Assembly (NCBI GenBank): GCA_032358255.1
Contig: JAULBX010018414.1
Location: forward strand, 20,988-84,987
Length of the DNA: 64,000 nucleotides
Origin: Heterotrichella gracilis
Taxonomy: Eukaryota; Sar; Xanthophyceae; Tribonematales; Xanthonemataceae
Reading direction: 5' to 3'
Shown here: positions 24,423 to 36,831 of the stretch, piece by piece
Position numbering within the stretch: the stretch's first letter is position 1
How the letters are laid out: every line of letters begins with the position of its first letter
Program-made: the position numbers and the translations under genes
Notes under the pieces: model-generated
Seen by the model: the letters and a program-made list of their open reading frames with translations, nothing else
Databases searched by the model: none
What the model was told of the DNA's origin: nothing

Positions 24423-26361
24423 TCACACCGCTGCGTATGGGTCCTGCTGTGTATCCAGCCCTGGGATTGGCTGGGCAAGCCCCGGGAGTGGCTGAACGGG
24501 GAGGTGTGCAAACTCCTCCAGCGCGCGGATATGGGGGGTGAGCGCAGGGAACTCCCCCAGCACAGGCGACTCCCCCAGGGAGCAGCGAGGTGTGTTGTGC
24601 AGCGCAATCGCGTCCCTGTTGCAAGAACGCTGGGGTCAGCAGACGTACACATGTGCCTGTGCACTTTGCAGGGCCGGCAGGCAGCATTGGACTGCATGGC
24701 GTGTGGCGACTGGTGATGCATGCATCCCGCGGGGGCACGCATGCATATGTAATTGTAACTGTAAGCAGCCTCACTGCAGTGGCATGCATACCAGAGGCCG
24801 TGCAGAGAGGTTTCCTGGTGCAGGTGGCTTATTATGAGTATGCAAACACACATGTGGCACAATTCCGCACCGCAGCCTAGTGACCTTTGACAGGCCTGCT
24901 GAGAAGGCGTCCACCCTGCCCTCTGCGCCGCGGTAAAAGTGGAAGAAAGGGAGCACCTGCACACGCACGCGTGGTCAGCAACGCAGGCCGGAACGCGAGC
25001 ACTGATGCCTGCCATGCTGTGCAGGCAAAAGCGCTGTCGGCTGACCAGCCAAAACCCTTGGCCCAGAGCCAATGGCTGCCACTTTGTGCCAAGGAAGCGC
25101 CCACTGCTGGCCAGGCAAACATCCCCAAACCCTACCCCGGTGGCTTCACACAGTCAATCACACCTGAGACACTATGTGGCACAATGTTGGGCCGGGTGCT
25201 CACCTTGATTCCCAGCTGCTTGCACAGCTGCCTGTTCTCGTCAAAGTTGACCTTGACAATGACCACATCGGGGTATTGCTCACACAGCTGAACCAGCTGC
25301 ACACGCAGGATCAAGGGATCAGATGGGGACATGGTTTCCTTATGAGGGGTGCAATGAGCGAGGGAAGCGTGCACTGGTGATGCAGGCACACAGCTGCCCT
25401 CTTTTATGTTCAGAAGCTGGAGTCAAAAGCTGGAGTCCGATAACCTTTGCACAGGTGCTAGTGTCGTTGAATTTGCACAATAATTGGGCGCCTGCCCCTA
25501 CCTTGGGGTACAGTGCTTTGCATGCTCCACACCACGAGGCAAAGAAGTCGATGATCACCAGCTTCTCTGTGTTGCTGGCCTGCACACAGAGCGGACTTGC
25601 ATGAGATCCGGTATCCGATATGCGCTGGTAGCAACAACTGGGCGCCCGGCAGCTAGGGCGCGCTCTTAGGGCTATAACTAGGGTTTATGCCGTAGTGGCA
25701 CCCCACGCCCATGCCATGCATTGATACATAGTCATCGACCTGCTACTCCACCACCAGCGGCCATTCACCTGTGCCGCTCTCCATGGGTTTGTGGCACTCA
25801 CCAGCACGTCAATGAAGTCCTGGACGGTGTCACACTCGACCATGTTGGGTGCAGACGCCTTGGTCCACCAGGGCTGCTTGGTGGCGGCCTGCCGCTCCGC
25901 AGTGGTGGCGGTGGTGCTCACCCGCCTGCAACCAGGGTTGCACATATGGTTTGAAAACCTTGAAGCGGGCACCTGTATGCTGACGTGCAAGTAGTGGGTG
26001 ACCTGTACGCTGACGTGCAAGCAAGTACCTAGCCCTGTGCTGGATTGGCTGTCAGCATGATACTGGGGTGCCACAACTGTAAGATTCGCGGTGCACTAGG
26101 AAGGTTGCTTCGTGTGGGAGCTTGTGGCAGGGCAGTGAGTGGCAGGGCGTTGAGTGGGCAAGTGGCGGGGTACGACCCCAAACCCCACCTGGCGCTGAGA
26201 TGCTGGTGCTGCACGCTGCGCAGCGCGCTGGGCAAAAAGTGTACTGCGGGCTGTGGTTGCCTGGCTGGGGCTGTTGGGCAGGGGCTGGCTGAGTGATGGG
26301 CGCCTCGGGAGGAGACCTGCCATCTGCTAGTGAGGCCTGAAGACACCATTGTGGTGGCCAT
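24423..26361 (-). CDS. ACHT-type atypical thioredoxin, plastid-targeted
   Basis: Six exons on the minus strand (26361-26189, 25925-25802, 25579-25502, 25296-25204, 24956-24871, 24615-24423) give 248 residues. The first ~60 residues are Ser/Ala/Gln/Arg-rich, fitting a plastid transit peptide. WWTKASAPNMVEC precedes the thioredoxin fold, as in plant ACHT proteins. The redox site is WCGAC (Cys116, Cys119), the loop before the cis-proline is VLPFFHFYRG, and the C-terminal extension opens with PRCSLGESP, another ACHT hallmark. ACHT thioredoxins are thylakoid-linked, with fairly oxidising potentials; in Arabidopsis they act on 2-Cys peroxiredoxin and one acts on ADP-glucose pyrophosphorylase. That is family knowledge, not shown here. 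Phases 2, 0, 0, 0 and 2 fit. The start is the first of two nearby Met codons. Divergent from the phosphoglycerate dehydrogenase gene. Confidence 0.9.
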
Positions 26362-27928
26362 GATGCTTCAACGGGTGAGTGAAGACGTGGAGTGGCTGTC
26401 AGCAATATGCAGGGCTCTTGCCACCTCTGCGACCACGGAGGGGCATCGTCAGCATAGAACTCAGATTATCTTGGTGAGATGTGTTAAAGGAGGATTGGAG
26501 CAATCACGTGGGGTATGGGTCCCTAGTGATGCAGGTTTCTAAAGGGATACTAATGGCACTGCCCATAACGACCCACAAGATTGCAAGAGACAATGTAGCC
26601 AAGGTACAGCCCTCGTTTCAGGACAGCAGTGCTGTCTGCCACAGACAGAGCAGTGCCTACAGTGCACTTAGGAAGGCAACTCCTTGAAACAGAGGCTGAG
26701 GAAACAAAATGAAGTGGTGCGAGGTGGGTGTTTACAGCTACCACAGGTACATAGGCAACGAAGGGATCCACGCTGTGAGTACTGGATTACAGTGGCTGCT
26801 ATTTGAACCGCCCAAGATGCCAGACCACAGAGTTGCCCGCATGCGAAGCTGATGCTCATGTGCTTGCTAACAACCCACGTCCACTGCATTGTGGTTTACA
26901 ACGACCGACTCAAGTCAGTACGCACCAATCAGTTCAACAAGGCGTGAAGGGGTGGAGATCGTCCGGCGTAAACACCTCTTGGCGGTCAGCCTTGCAGCAT
27001 CTGTCGTTTGCAGTGTTCACAGAAATAACAACAGGGCACTATTGTACCCAGCAAGCAGACAATTGCAACGAGTTCAAACAGCACAACGCATGGCAGGGTG
27101 GTTTGAGCAAGATCTGTTTTCAGAAACTACTGGGCAATATTCTGGCACACACGCAGGTGCTCGGTAGAAGGGTAGGCAGGCCAAACGCTGCAGTCCTTCA
27201 ATTGTCAATACAGCAACAGAGCGTCGAGGTGCACTAGCTGTAACAAGTATGGAACTGTTGTTTGGACTTTGTGGGCGTGGACGGTGTTTGCTTGTGTTTG
27301 ATAAACGCCGGACGTGGTGACTCACCGGCAAGAGGGCACGAGTGGCAGGCCGAGTGCGCACGCGACTGGCTGGCTCTTTGAGACTCCGGCTCAGCTCCGG
27401 ATGAGTGCTGAGCTGAGGAGATTCTGTCCGAGGCCTTGATCAAAGGGTTGGATCACTGCAGATATATGCAGGCATTCGAGTAATATGGCGGCCAGGCTTT
27501 GAAAACGTTTTGCAGGCACGCACTTTGTGACGAGCACTTTGTGCACAAAGCGAACGCGATCCGCCTTGCACGACATATACCAAGCCCTGCTCATACTGCA
27601 TCGGTGTTGCTGCGCTTGTAACTGGTTGTAATATTGCCAATCGGCTTGGACATTAGTAACACGCACCCACCATGAGGACAGCACATGTTGGCCTTTGCGC
27701 CAGCCAGAAAGGTGCTGTAGCACTGATGCCTGCCACATGCAGAAGCGCAGCTTGCCAAAGAACCAGCCCAGCCAGGCTGAACCAACTAGCAGGCTGCAAG
27801 TCCCAGGTAAACCTTCGATCCAGCGCTCAATGTCTGCCCACGACAATTTGGTTCGACACACTTGCTGGGGGGCGATTTGATACTGCAACCATGCCTGATG
27901 CGCGCGATGTGTCCTGAGTTCTTCTCTA
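26362..27928. promoter_or_regulatory. divergent intergenic region, ACHT / PGDH genes
   Basis: Both starts face outward, so both promoters should be here. No defined motif is recognisable. A 254-codon open frame on the minus strand (28155-27391) overlaps this region and the first PGDH exons; it has no recognisable domain and is not called. Confidence 0.35.
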
Positions 27929-30900
27929 ATGCAGCTGTTTGGCAAGAACGTCGCGGTGTGTGGGCAGGCGGCTGTCAGGCCAGTGCCATCCAGGTTCCAA
28001 GGTGCGTTTTTTGCCCCCTGCTGACTGCACCCCTGTGTGCCGAGGAGCACTTTGACTAAGGTGGGATGCCCAATGCAGTGACGGCGGTGGCGAGCAGCGA
28101 GGGCAAGCCAACCATCTTGGTGGCCGAGAAGCTGGGAGCCGCAGGTAGGGACCAATCCCGCTCCCCGTAACCGCTGATCGGGTTGTGAGCAGACAAGGAA
28201 TTGACCCCTCCCCTGTGCCTCTCAGGTATCGAGCTGCTCGAGGAGTTTGGCAACGTGGACTGCAGCTACAACCTCACTCCCGAGCAGCTATGCGCCAAGG
28301 TGTCCCTCGTGGATGCCCTCATCGTGCGCTCGGCCACCCAGGTAGGCCTGATCTCTACCCCCTGGCGCCACCTGCTGCCCATATGCATGCATTGTGCCAT
28401 GTTTGATGGCACGCCATGAAACCCGATGGCAACGGATCCTCCTGTTTGAGATGCCTCGATGTGTATGATAACCTCTTTTATTTACTGGTTGGCTGCCCAA
28501 CGCCACCATTTTTGGCTCAATTGCCCCCGATCGTCTTGCTGTTTCACCTACCTGGAGCGCCCCTGAAGGTTGGCAGCTTCTATTATGATATGAGGCATTC
28601 ACACAATACTAACTGCTGATGACCAAGTCAGTACCATTGTACCAGCTCAGCTTTCACCTCCTGCACCTCTCCTCCCCCAAAACCTCCCCAGCACCCACCA
28701 TTCCACACCCTGCCCCTCCTGCGCCACCATGCTCCACCCACACCCGCCTGATGCACCCCCACCCCACCCCCGCACAGGTGACCAAGGAGGTGTTTGAGGC
28801 CTCCAAGGGCCGCCTCAAGGTGGTTGGCCGCGCGGGTGTGGGTGTGGATAACGTGGACCTCACCTCGGCAACAGAGGTGCGCTGCACTGAAACCCTAAAC
28901 CCTAGCTCCTACGCGAATCCGCAAGGGACTACACCCAACGCTCTGCACACCACCGATGACCAGGATGACACCTTGCTACCCAAGCCTTTGAGCTGCAAAT
29001 CACCTGTTGCACACAAGGCGCACATACCTGATCCATACCGCCAGCCAGGCCGCAGCAACTGGTCACCAGGCCCCTCTTGACCCCACCCCACCACCGCGTG
29101 CAGAACGGCTGCCTGGTGGTGAACGCCCCCACCGCCAACACCGTGGCCGCCGCCGAGCACGGCATCGCCCTGCTCACCGCCCTGGCGCGCAACGTGGCCC
29201 AGTCCGACGCCTCGATGAAGGCCGGGCGCTGGGACAGGAACAAGTACGTGGGCGTGTCGCTGGTGGGCAAGACAGTGGCCATCATGGGCTTTGGCAAGGT
29301 GGGTGCAGCAGTTTGGGTTTTAGGGTGTAGGGTTCACCTCTCCCCGTGTGCATGAGTACACATGCGCGGGAGGTCCCCTGTGGGCTGGAGTGGACCCTTT
29401 AACGTATATCCCCTGTACCACACCTGGTTATGATTACATCATCCTTATAAGTGCATGCCGCATGCCATGCACGCCCTCATCTCCCCGCCACGCTGCACCA
29501 CCACCACTCTCCCATACTTTGGCTCTGGCGTCGCCCGCCGCGCCAAGGGTCTGGGCATGCAACCCACCCAACCCCCTCGCCCACCCACCCACCACACATG
29601 CACGCGTCTCCCGTAGGTCGGCTCCGAGGTGGCCCGCCGCGCCAAGGGCCTGGGCATGTCTGTGGTTGCCCACGACCCCTACGCATCCGAGGAGAAGGCC
29701 ACCGCCCTGGGCGTGAAGCTGGTGACCTTTGACGAGGCGCTGGCCACAGCCGACTTCTTCTCGCTGCACATGCCGCTCACGCCGCAGACCAAGGTGCGCT
29801 GCCAGGGTGGTGAAAGTGGGTGGGGGACACATGGCTGAGAGTCACCTGATGTGTGCTGCAATTGTCTTTTAAGTGGGTTGGATCAAGTGGGTGAGGGTTG
29901 CCTCACGTGCACTGCACCATGCGCCGGGATCGTGCGCTGTGCGATTCTGCACATATGGTATCTGCAAGCGCAGCAAGGTGCACCCACGTGGGTCTGGCCA
30001 AGGAGTGGCGTAGCCTAAGCGAGGGCTGTGTGTGGCCCTATGCACTGGGGCCGTGCTGCATGATGCACCAGAATCGTGTGCTGAGGTCATGCATTGTGGG
30101 GGTTGCAGCTGTGTGCACCCCATTGGTGTTTTGCAAGGGGTTGTGCGTCACCAGCGGGCGGCAACGTACTAGCCATATCCATCATGGCACCCTCATGACT
30201 GGCCGGCCATGCATGGGATCCCCATGCACCGCCCGCATGGGGCATGCCGCATCGGGCGTGCCAGGCAGCCATGCGATGCACATGTACACATCAGCAGACC
30301 CAAGCATGCGAATCATATACCGTGCACCAACCCCTCCCCTGGCCCACTTTGCCGCCTGTGCTGGGGAAAATCCCACACCATGCTGCCCGGTGCGATACCC
30401 CCTGCTCCCCCCTCCCCAGGGCCTGTTTGGCGCCGAGGCGTTCGCCAAGATCAAGAAGGGGGCGCGCATCATCAACGTGGCGCGCGGGGGGGTCATCGAC
30501 GACGCGGCGCTGGCTGCGGCCCTGGATGCGGGCCAGGTGGCGGCGGCCGCCATCGACGTGTTTGTGAAGGAGCCCCCACCAGCGGACCACCCCCTTGTGG
30601 GCCGCGCGGACGTGATTTGCACGCCCCACCTGGGCGCCAGCACTGAGGAGGCGCAGGAGGAGGTGGCCATTGAGATCGCAGAGGTGGTCATCAAGGCGCT
30701 GCAGGTGGGTTTTGGTTTTAGGGTTTAGGGTTGATGTAGGGTTTTTTGCACGCCCCACCTGGGCGCCAGCACTGAGGAGGCGCAGGAGGAGGTGGCCATC
30801 GAGATTGCAGAGGTGGTCATCAAGGCGCTGCAGGTAGGTGCAGGGTTTAGGGTTTAGGGGTATTGTTGCACGGGCCACCTGGCCGCCAGCACTGAGGAGG

Positions 30901-32972
30901 ATATTGAGATCGCTGAGATGGTCATCAAGGCGCTGCAGGTGGGTGCGGGGTAACACACAGGCACACCCTCCTCCTACCCCAGACATGCGCATCCATGCAC
31001 CTGCCTGTGTTAACCCCCCTTGTCCCACCTCCCCTGCAGGGTGAGCTTGCAGCCACCGCCGTGAACGCACCCATGTCCTCCCCCCATCCCCCCCACCCCC
31101 CGTGCTCACATTCACACTCACACTCACCTCTCCCCCCTCCTCTTACAGGGCGAGCTTGCCGCCACCGCCGTGAATGCACCCATGGTCCCGGCTGAGGTTC
31201 TCAAGGAGCTGCGGCCATTTGTCAACCTGGCGCAGGGCCTGGGCAGGGCGGCGGTGCAGCTGGTGGCAGACGCAGGCTTCAGCGACGTGGTGGTCACGTA
31301 CCACAGGTGGGGCCGGGGGGGGAAGTGGGGTGTTGCAGTGCATGGTGGCTGGTTGCTTGTGCAGCAGGTGGGTGGTGCCACTTTAGTCCCAGGACATACT
31401 GGCCATCCCAGTCTAGGGTCAAACTGGAAATGTGGATGACCCGCCACTACTCCCTCAAGCATTCCCAACCCCACCAACGTTCCTGCCATCCTCCCACCAC
31501 CCACCACCCATATTTCGGCAATATGACCTACATGGCCCCCGAAATCATGTTCTTTTCCGTATAGCATCCATGACCAGTACGATAGTCAGTAATATAATAC
31601 CACAGCCAATTATAACTACGTGCAAAAAAGAAAGGCTTGTAATTAATTCAATTAGTATCACCGCCACCACCCACCACCCCTCACCCACCCGCCACCGCCC
31701 CGCAGCCCCCGCGGCGACGACCTGGACACCCGCCTGCTGCGCGCCATGGTCATCAAGGGCATCCTGGAGCAGATCACCACCGCCAACGTGAACCTGGTGA
31801 ACGCCGACCTGCTGGCCAAGGCGCGCGGCCTGCGCATCATCGAGTCCATCGTGCCCTCCGAGGGCCGCGAGGTGCTGAGCAGCATGACCGTCAGCCTGGG
31901 CACCAGCCAGAGCAAGTTCAGCTCGGCGGTGGACGCCAGCGGCAAGATCAGCGTGGGCGGAACGGTCAAGGGCGTGATGCCGCTCATCACACAGATCGGC
32001 ACCTTTGACGTGGAGCTCAGCATGGAGGTGAGCATCTACACCCTGAAATCCTGAATCCAAAGATCCTGAATCCTGAATCCTGAAATCCAAAAGAATCCTG
32101 AAACCCTGAATCCAAGAGACTGTACCAAGTGCACTGTTCAATGAACGCCTGTTGGAGTGGCATGGGCGTACTCCTGGTCTGTGCCTACTGGGTAGCTATT
32201 GGTGCAACAGCTGCGCAATGACTGCGCAGGCGCCCCCTCCCAAGTTCTCAGTCCTTGGGACCAAGGCTGGCATCAATGCGCACGCCATCTGAACCCTATG
32301 TCCTGAACAAACCCTAAACCCTACTCTCAACCCTCCGCAGGGCGACGTCATCCTCGTGTCCCAGACCGACAAGGCCGGCATCATCGCGCGCGTGAGCAGC
32401 GTGCTCGCCGAGAGCGACATCAACATCTCCTTCATGACGGTGTGCCGCACAGGCAGGGGCCAGGAGGCGATCATGGCCATCGGCGTGGATGCGCAGCCAG
32501 AGCCCGAGGTAGGATGCATGCACATGATTATTTCAGAAGTAGGGAATTGTTTTTAATGAAAAATCCATGTTATTACGATAAATCACATTGTTGATTGTCC
32601 TGATATTCTCGCACAAATTTGGGTGCTCGCACTGTGCCCTCGCACAGTGTGTGGCTGGCTTGCGCATGCGCATGCGCAGCACGTGGTACAGTGGGTTGGG
32701 TGCGCTTGGTTGACCTTGCTCTGGCATTTCTTCACACCACCATGTCTATTCATTCATGTTTTTGAACGCATTATTGCATCAGAATACTGGTTGCCCGCCA
32801 CTGGTGCGCTGCGCCGGACCAAATGCAGCTCCAGGAAAACTAATCGAACAAATGAGCTACTGCGCTGCAGCATACTCATGTGCCCGTCCATGTGCTGCAG
32901 GTGCTGGCCCAGGTGGCGGCTGTGGACGGCGTCCACGAGTGCAGCAAGATCTCAGAGTCCATGCTGCGATAA
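27929..32972 (+). CDS. D-3-phosphoglycerate dehydrogenase, plastid type
   Basis: Eleven exons (27929-28001, 28079-28144, 28226-28341, 28778-28876, 29104-29298, 29617-29793, 30420-30704, 31149-31306, 31706-32027, 32341-32508, 32901-32972) give 576 residues. The enzyme oxidises 3-phosphoglycerate with NAD+, the first step of the phosphorylated serine pathway. Residues 1-30 (MQLFGKNVAVCGQ..) look like a transit peptide on their own exon. The Rossmann motif is GFGKVG at 180-185. Catalytic-site residues are Arg264 (VARGG), Glu293 (KEPPP) and His312 (CTPHLGAST). An intervening domain follows, then a C-terminal ACT domain from about residue 497 (DVILVSQTDKAGIIARVSSV). Length and order match plant plastid PGDH. 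An alternative start at 28066 would drop the presequence. Introns 5 and 7 and the region after the stop hold exon-end copies. Confidence 0.93.
29519..29562 (+). repeat. copy of exon 6 head in PGDH intron 5
   Basis: GGCTCTGGCGTCGCCCGCCG and following bases repeat the beginning of exon 6 (GSEVARRAKGLGM) about 100 bp before the true acceptor; no AG acceptor sits at the homologous position. Confidence 0.75.
30718..31075 (+). repeat. copies of exon 7 tail and exon 8 head in PGDH intron 7
   Basis: Two copies of the exon 7 end, with donors kept, end at 30833 and 30938; both carry the coding for the GAST...VVIKALQ stretch, the second shortened. TTTAGGG tracts follow the true exon end (about 30716) and copy 1 (about 30842). 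At 31037-31075 the head of exon 8 (GELAATAVNAPM) is also copied, with a CAG before it. Read-through from the true donor meets a stop at 30726, so these are not usable exon extensions. Confidence 0.9.
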
Positions 32973-34556
32973 GTTGGGCTGGGCCAGTGGCCACCCTGAC
33001 GGGGGTCCCCTTCCACCTCAGCAACATTTCTCGGAGTGGTTGCTGCGATACATTGGGTTAGGCTTGATGGGAAACTGAGGGTTTTCCCCTGAGGGTTTTC
33101 AGCTGAGGGTGTTGCTTCCTTCTCAGCAAGGCCTTCGTGTTCTGGGGGCTCAGCTTCCATCAGCAGGGATGGGCACTGGGGGGGAATGATGGGGACTGGG
33201 CTCGTCCCAGGGGGGGGACAGCACAGCCGGAATCAGCAGGGCAGCATTGGGTGGGAGGCTCCAATGCAGTGGGTGGGCCCGCCCAAACGCTATGCTGGTA
33301 CGAACCATGCATGTCAACGGTAGAAACAGCTTGCATATATGGCGTTCTACAGGGGACCTCTGCATTACCAGTCATTGATCCTGGGCCATGCATGCCTTGC
33401 ACTGCTTGCATGATACGCAGCCTACCTTAGTTATGCTGAGCAAGGGGCACTTAGTAGCATCTCGCATGCTTTATCCAGCAGTATTCCCAGTGATACAAGT
33501 TTGTTGCCCATAGAACAGAGCTTTCAGGCCATTGTGGTAATGATCATGCCACCCGCGACGCTGTTGAGCAGCTCAGCTGTCAGGCTGACAGCAACTGTTT
33601 GAGTCGGTGCACTGCATCCTTGAAGTGTCAGTTCTCAGAACTGTGAGTCACTGAACCCTAGACCGTGAGCACAGTTGTCGTCCGCACAAACGACACGGCA
33701 TTGTGTAACACAGTCTGCGCGTACTGGGGGAGAATGGTCCCTTCCAGGAGGAATTATATTATTATAAAAAAGTTACACATTCCCGGCTCGTTGCTGCACG
33801 GCGTGTACCCTACTTCAGAATCTGATGTGCCATTGGCTTGTATCACATAGGAATATTGGAAATTTAATTTCAACTGGTTACAGTTACATACGCCAAACCC
33901 TTTTGCATGCCATGCCTGCAGGCATTGGCTAATTAGGCCTCAAGGCCTAACCTTGACCAGCCGTTCTGGCTGGTGTGGTGCCCTGGTGCGAGCCAGTGGC
34001 CCCCTAACTACACCTCTTTGCGTTCCCTTTCTTTCTTTCTTTTTTACAGCCGCTAGCATGTGACTTTGACTGATCTCGGCGACAGTTATTGAACAATTCA
34101 TGAATTCAGCCATGTTAAACAAATATCCTTTCAGAATACAGGTCATGACTTGCGCGACCATCAAGCGAGCGTCACAATATTTCCCTGATAATCATTAAGA
34201 AGGCATGATTCTATATTACTGCCCATTGGGCTCTGAATTAATTGAAAAAAACATGCATGCAACAATACACCCAAGACAAATGCAGAAAAGCCACCCTGGG
34301 CAGCTCAATAATAAAACACACTGTGCAACACAATATTGATGCTGGATCCATCAGGCTGTCAGCTGAGCAGCGAGCGCTATCACATCTGAATCAATGTACG
34401 TGATTTAATAAGACAACATTATGATAGACTGAATATTAAGTGTTCATTCACACAGTACAGAAAAGTCTGGCCGTACCTGCCTGGATTGTCACATCAGGCA
34501 AGCTCACTGCAAAGAACCCCCGGCGATAAAAAATATCATCCATAAATACACCGCAA
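32973..34556. other. intergenic region with PGDH tail copy and interspersed repeat
   Basis: At 33032-33055 a short sequence (TCTCGGAGTGGTTGCTGCGATA) resembles the end of the PGDH coding region around its stop. The interspersed repeat at 33892-34046 is described separately. The final ~100 bp, with GTGTTCATTCACACAG at 34440, resembles sequence beyond the end of the third secreted-protein gene (43535), suggesting a shared 3' UTR. No other gene is seen. Confidence 0.45.
33892..34046 (-). repeat. interspersed repeat, copy 1 (inverted relative to 42.5 kb)
   Basis: About 155 bp, ending in a CTTTCTTTCTTT tract. It is the reverse complement of 42501-42656 with only scattered differences over CCAGCCGTTCTGGCTGGTGTG, CCCTGGTGCGAGCCAG and the Pu/Py tail. 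No coding capacity. The (GAAA)n end suggests a SINE-like or other short retroelement, but no Pol III box B was found. The two copies flank the first two secreted-protein genes. Confidence 0.8.
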
Positions 34557-36831
34557 CTAGACACCAATAGACATGATTGCCACCCCGTCTGTGCTGCCGG
34601 CTGCCGCTGGAGCAGTTGCTGGCGCCAGGGTGTTGGCGCCAGCAGGGGAGTCAGCATTGTCAGGGGGCAGCGCAAAGCAGAGCAAGTAGGGCGCGCCTCC
34701 CGGCCCGTGGGGCATCATGCCGGAAGGAAGGGGTCCTGGGGCTGGGAGTGGGGTGGATCCGCCGCCAGGGGCGGCCAGTGGGGCTCCCATGCCAAACTTC
34801 CCGCGGCGGGGGCCAGGGAACCTGGGTCCATCATGTCCACCCATGCCCCTACCCCTGCCGCAGCCAGGCCCTGAGGGACCCTGCGGTGGCGCATCAGCAG
34901 GGGGAGCAGGGGGGATCCACAGGAAGGGGAGGGTGCCGTTCCACTCGCCGTCCACCAGCTCGGGCAGGGAGCCGTTGATGAAGGAGAGGCCGGTGAGGTT
35001 GCCGTCAAAGTCCTTCATGGCCTGGAAAATGGCTGGGTCGGGGCCGGGACCAGGGGCAGCAGCTCCTGGGAAGGGACCCTTGTGGTGGGGACCCTTGTCG
35101 CCGCCTGGGAAGCCCCCACGTGGCAGTGGTCCGGGTGCGCCAGGGAAGGGGTGTGACCCGTTGATGCCGGGGAAGGGGGCTGACTCGTTGAACTTGGGGA
35201 TGGTGGCGTTGAGGGTGATGTTGAAGTTGGGGGGGAGGGGGAGGCAGCCAAAGGGGAAGGGGATTGGGCCTGCAAGGGGAGGAACAGCAGCAGGTTAAGG
35301 ATTGTGGTAGGGTATTTAATCCAGCTCACAATGGTGGCAATGTAATTCAAGGGCAGAATGGGTTCTGTCACTGGCCAATGTGAGATAAAAGTGAGTGCAT
35401 TGTGAAGCTGTCAGCATGAGTGTGGGGCAAGCTGTGCTGCATGTACTGCATGATGACATTGTGTGCATGCCGAGCTCAGGCACCAACTCCTGCAAACAGG
35501 TGGCTATACATAAGAGGGTATATACGCACCAAAGTCAAAGCCATCTGCAGAGGGGCCCTCAGCAGCGCCGTCGCATGGGCCGCCATGGCCACCGGGACCA
35601 TCAGCACCGTGGGGTCCCTTAGGGTCACCACCACGTGGGCCGCCCTGTGGGCCTCCAGCGCCCTGTGGGCTGTCACCGCCACGTGGGCCATGTGGACCGT
35701 CGCCGCCGTGGGGTCCGCCCTGCCCAGCGCCGCCGTGGGGTCCGTCAAAGGCTGCACATGGTGGGTGGGTGTTAGTGGGTGTGGGTACGTGTGTTACAGT
35801 GATGGCGGTTGTTGTGGGTGCTGGTGGTGGTGGTGGTGGTGCTGGTGTGGGGTGACAAATGGTGGAACGAATGGAACAAAGTGCGGCGCAGCTTCATGGC
35901 GCCTTGCCATGGTGAGTGCATCACGGTGAGGTGTCAGGCATCCAGCTCTGGCCATGGCTATCAAGAGCAATGAATTGGCACTGGCGCGCAATGCCGCGCA
36001 GGTGCAGTCAAAGAGACAAATATGCATCAGGGATGCCATTTAGGGGTTTAGGGTTTAGGGTGGTGCAAACCCTAAACCCTAAACCCATTGCATCCCCTGC
36101 TTGGGGTGTTTCGCTCACCTTGCAGCAGGCCGCGGTGGCCATTGGTGTGGTGGTTGCGGCTGCCCTCAGTGCCGGTGGTGGCCATGGGTGCCTTGGGTGG
36201 GCGGTTGCCGTGGGGAGGCCTGGCGGGGTGGGGTGGGCGGAGGGGCGCGGGTGGGCGATCACCTGCAAGGGGTGGAACAGAGTCAGTGTGGGCAAGGGGA
36301 GTGAGCATGTGGACTATGTACAGGGCAATATGCCGTTGTCATAACTGTAGTTGTATGCATTGGAAGGGCATTAAGGGTGGCATACGGGTGTACAGGGTTG
36401 AGCGGTGCAGGACATTTTGGAAGTGCAGCGCAACACCCTAAACACCCTAGGGTGTAGGGCTACATGTGAAATTGCGGTGAAAGTTCAAGGAGGCAGGTGT
36501 GCAGTTGACAAGTCACGGGCTTACCTTTAGGGCCTTCATCACCCTTTGGCTCTGGCTTGGGACCCTTTGGCTCTGGCCTGGGACCCATGTCGCCAGGGCC
36601 ATGGGGCTTGCCCCCCTTGCCACCAGGGCCGGGGTGGGGCAGGTCACCATTGGGACCAGCTAGAGGGTGCTCTGGCTCTGTACCAGGAGCTTCAGCAGGC
36701 CTTGGGATCTTTGGTGGCCTTGGTGGGTGGGTGGCAGAGTCCTTGGCTTTGCCCTTGGCTTCGGTGGTGAGGGGGGCACCTATGGCCAGGGCTGCCACGA
36801 AGGCGAAGAGGAGCAGCGAGCGGCGTGCCAT
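34557..36831 (-). CDS. secreted collagen-like Pro/Gly-rich protein, family member A
   Basis: Four minus-strand exons (36831-36525, 36262-36119, 35751-35530, 35269-34557) encode 461 residues; all three introns are phase 1. Residues 1-25 are a signal peptide (MARRSLLLFAFVAALA, cleavage likely near TEA). Exon 1 continues with Pro/Lys/Gly-rich sequence (PRPEPKGPKPEPKG). Exon 2 is basic and Pro-rich, with NRPPKAP and NGHRGLL. Exon 3 is collagen-like for about 20 Gly-X-Y triplets (GPHGGDGPHGPRGGD). Exon 4 has a Phe/Pro-rich start (PFPFGCLPLPPNF) and N-glycosylation sequons NIT, NAT, NES, NGS, NLT, NGT. Two paralogues with the same exon plan follow upstream at 39.5-40.9 and 43.7-44.5 kb. A cell-wall, mucilage or adhesion role is plausible but inferred. 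No known family recognised. Confidence 0.8.
36043..36086. repeat. head-to-head telomere-type palindrome in intron 2 of gene A
   Basis: GGGTTTAGGGTTTAGGG (36044-36060), a 9-base spacer, then CCCTAAACCCTAAACCC (36070-36086): perfect 17-bp arms of the TTTAGGG plant/green-algal telomere repeat in inverted orientation. Confidence 0.95.

Noticed and set aside
28066-28144. Alternative PGDH start at ATG 28066
   Set aside because: Would give a protein without presequence and leave the acceptor at 28078 unused; the upstream exon at 27929-28001 joins in phase and supplies a transit peptide.
30742-30938. Intron copies of PGDH exon 7 as alternative exons
   Set aside because: They lack their own acceptor, and read-through from the true donor hits a stop at 30726.
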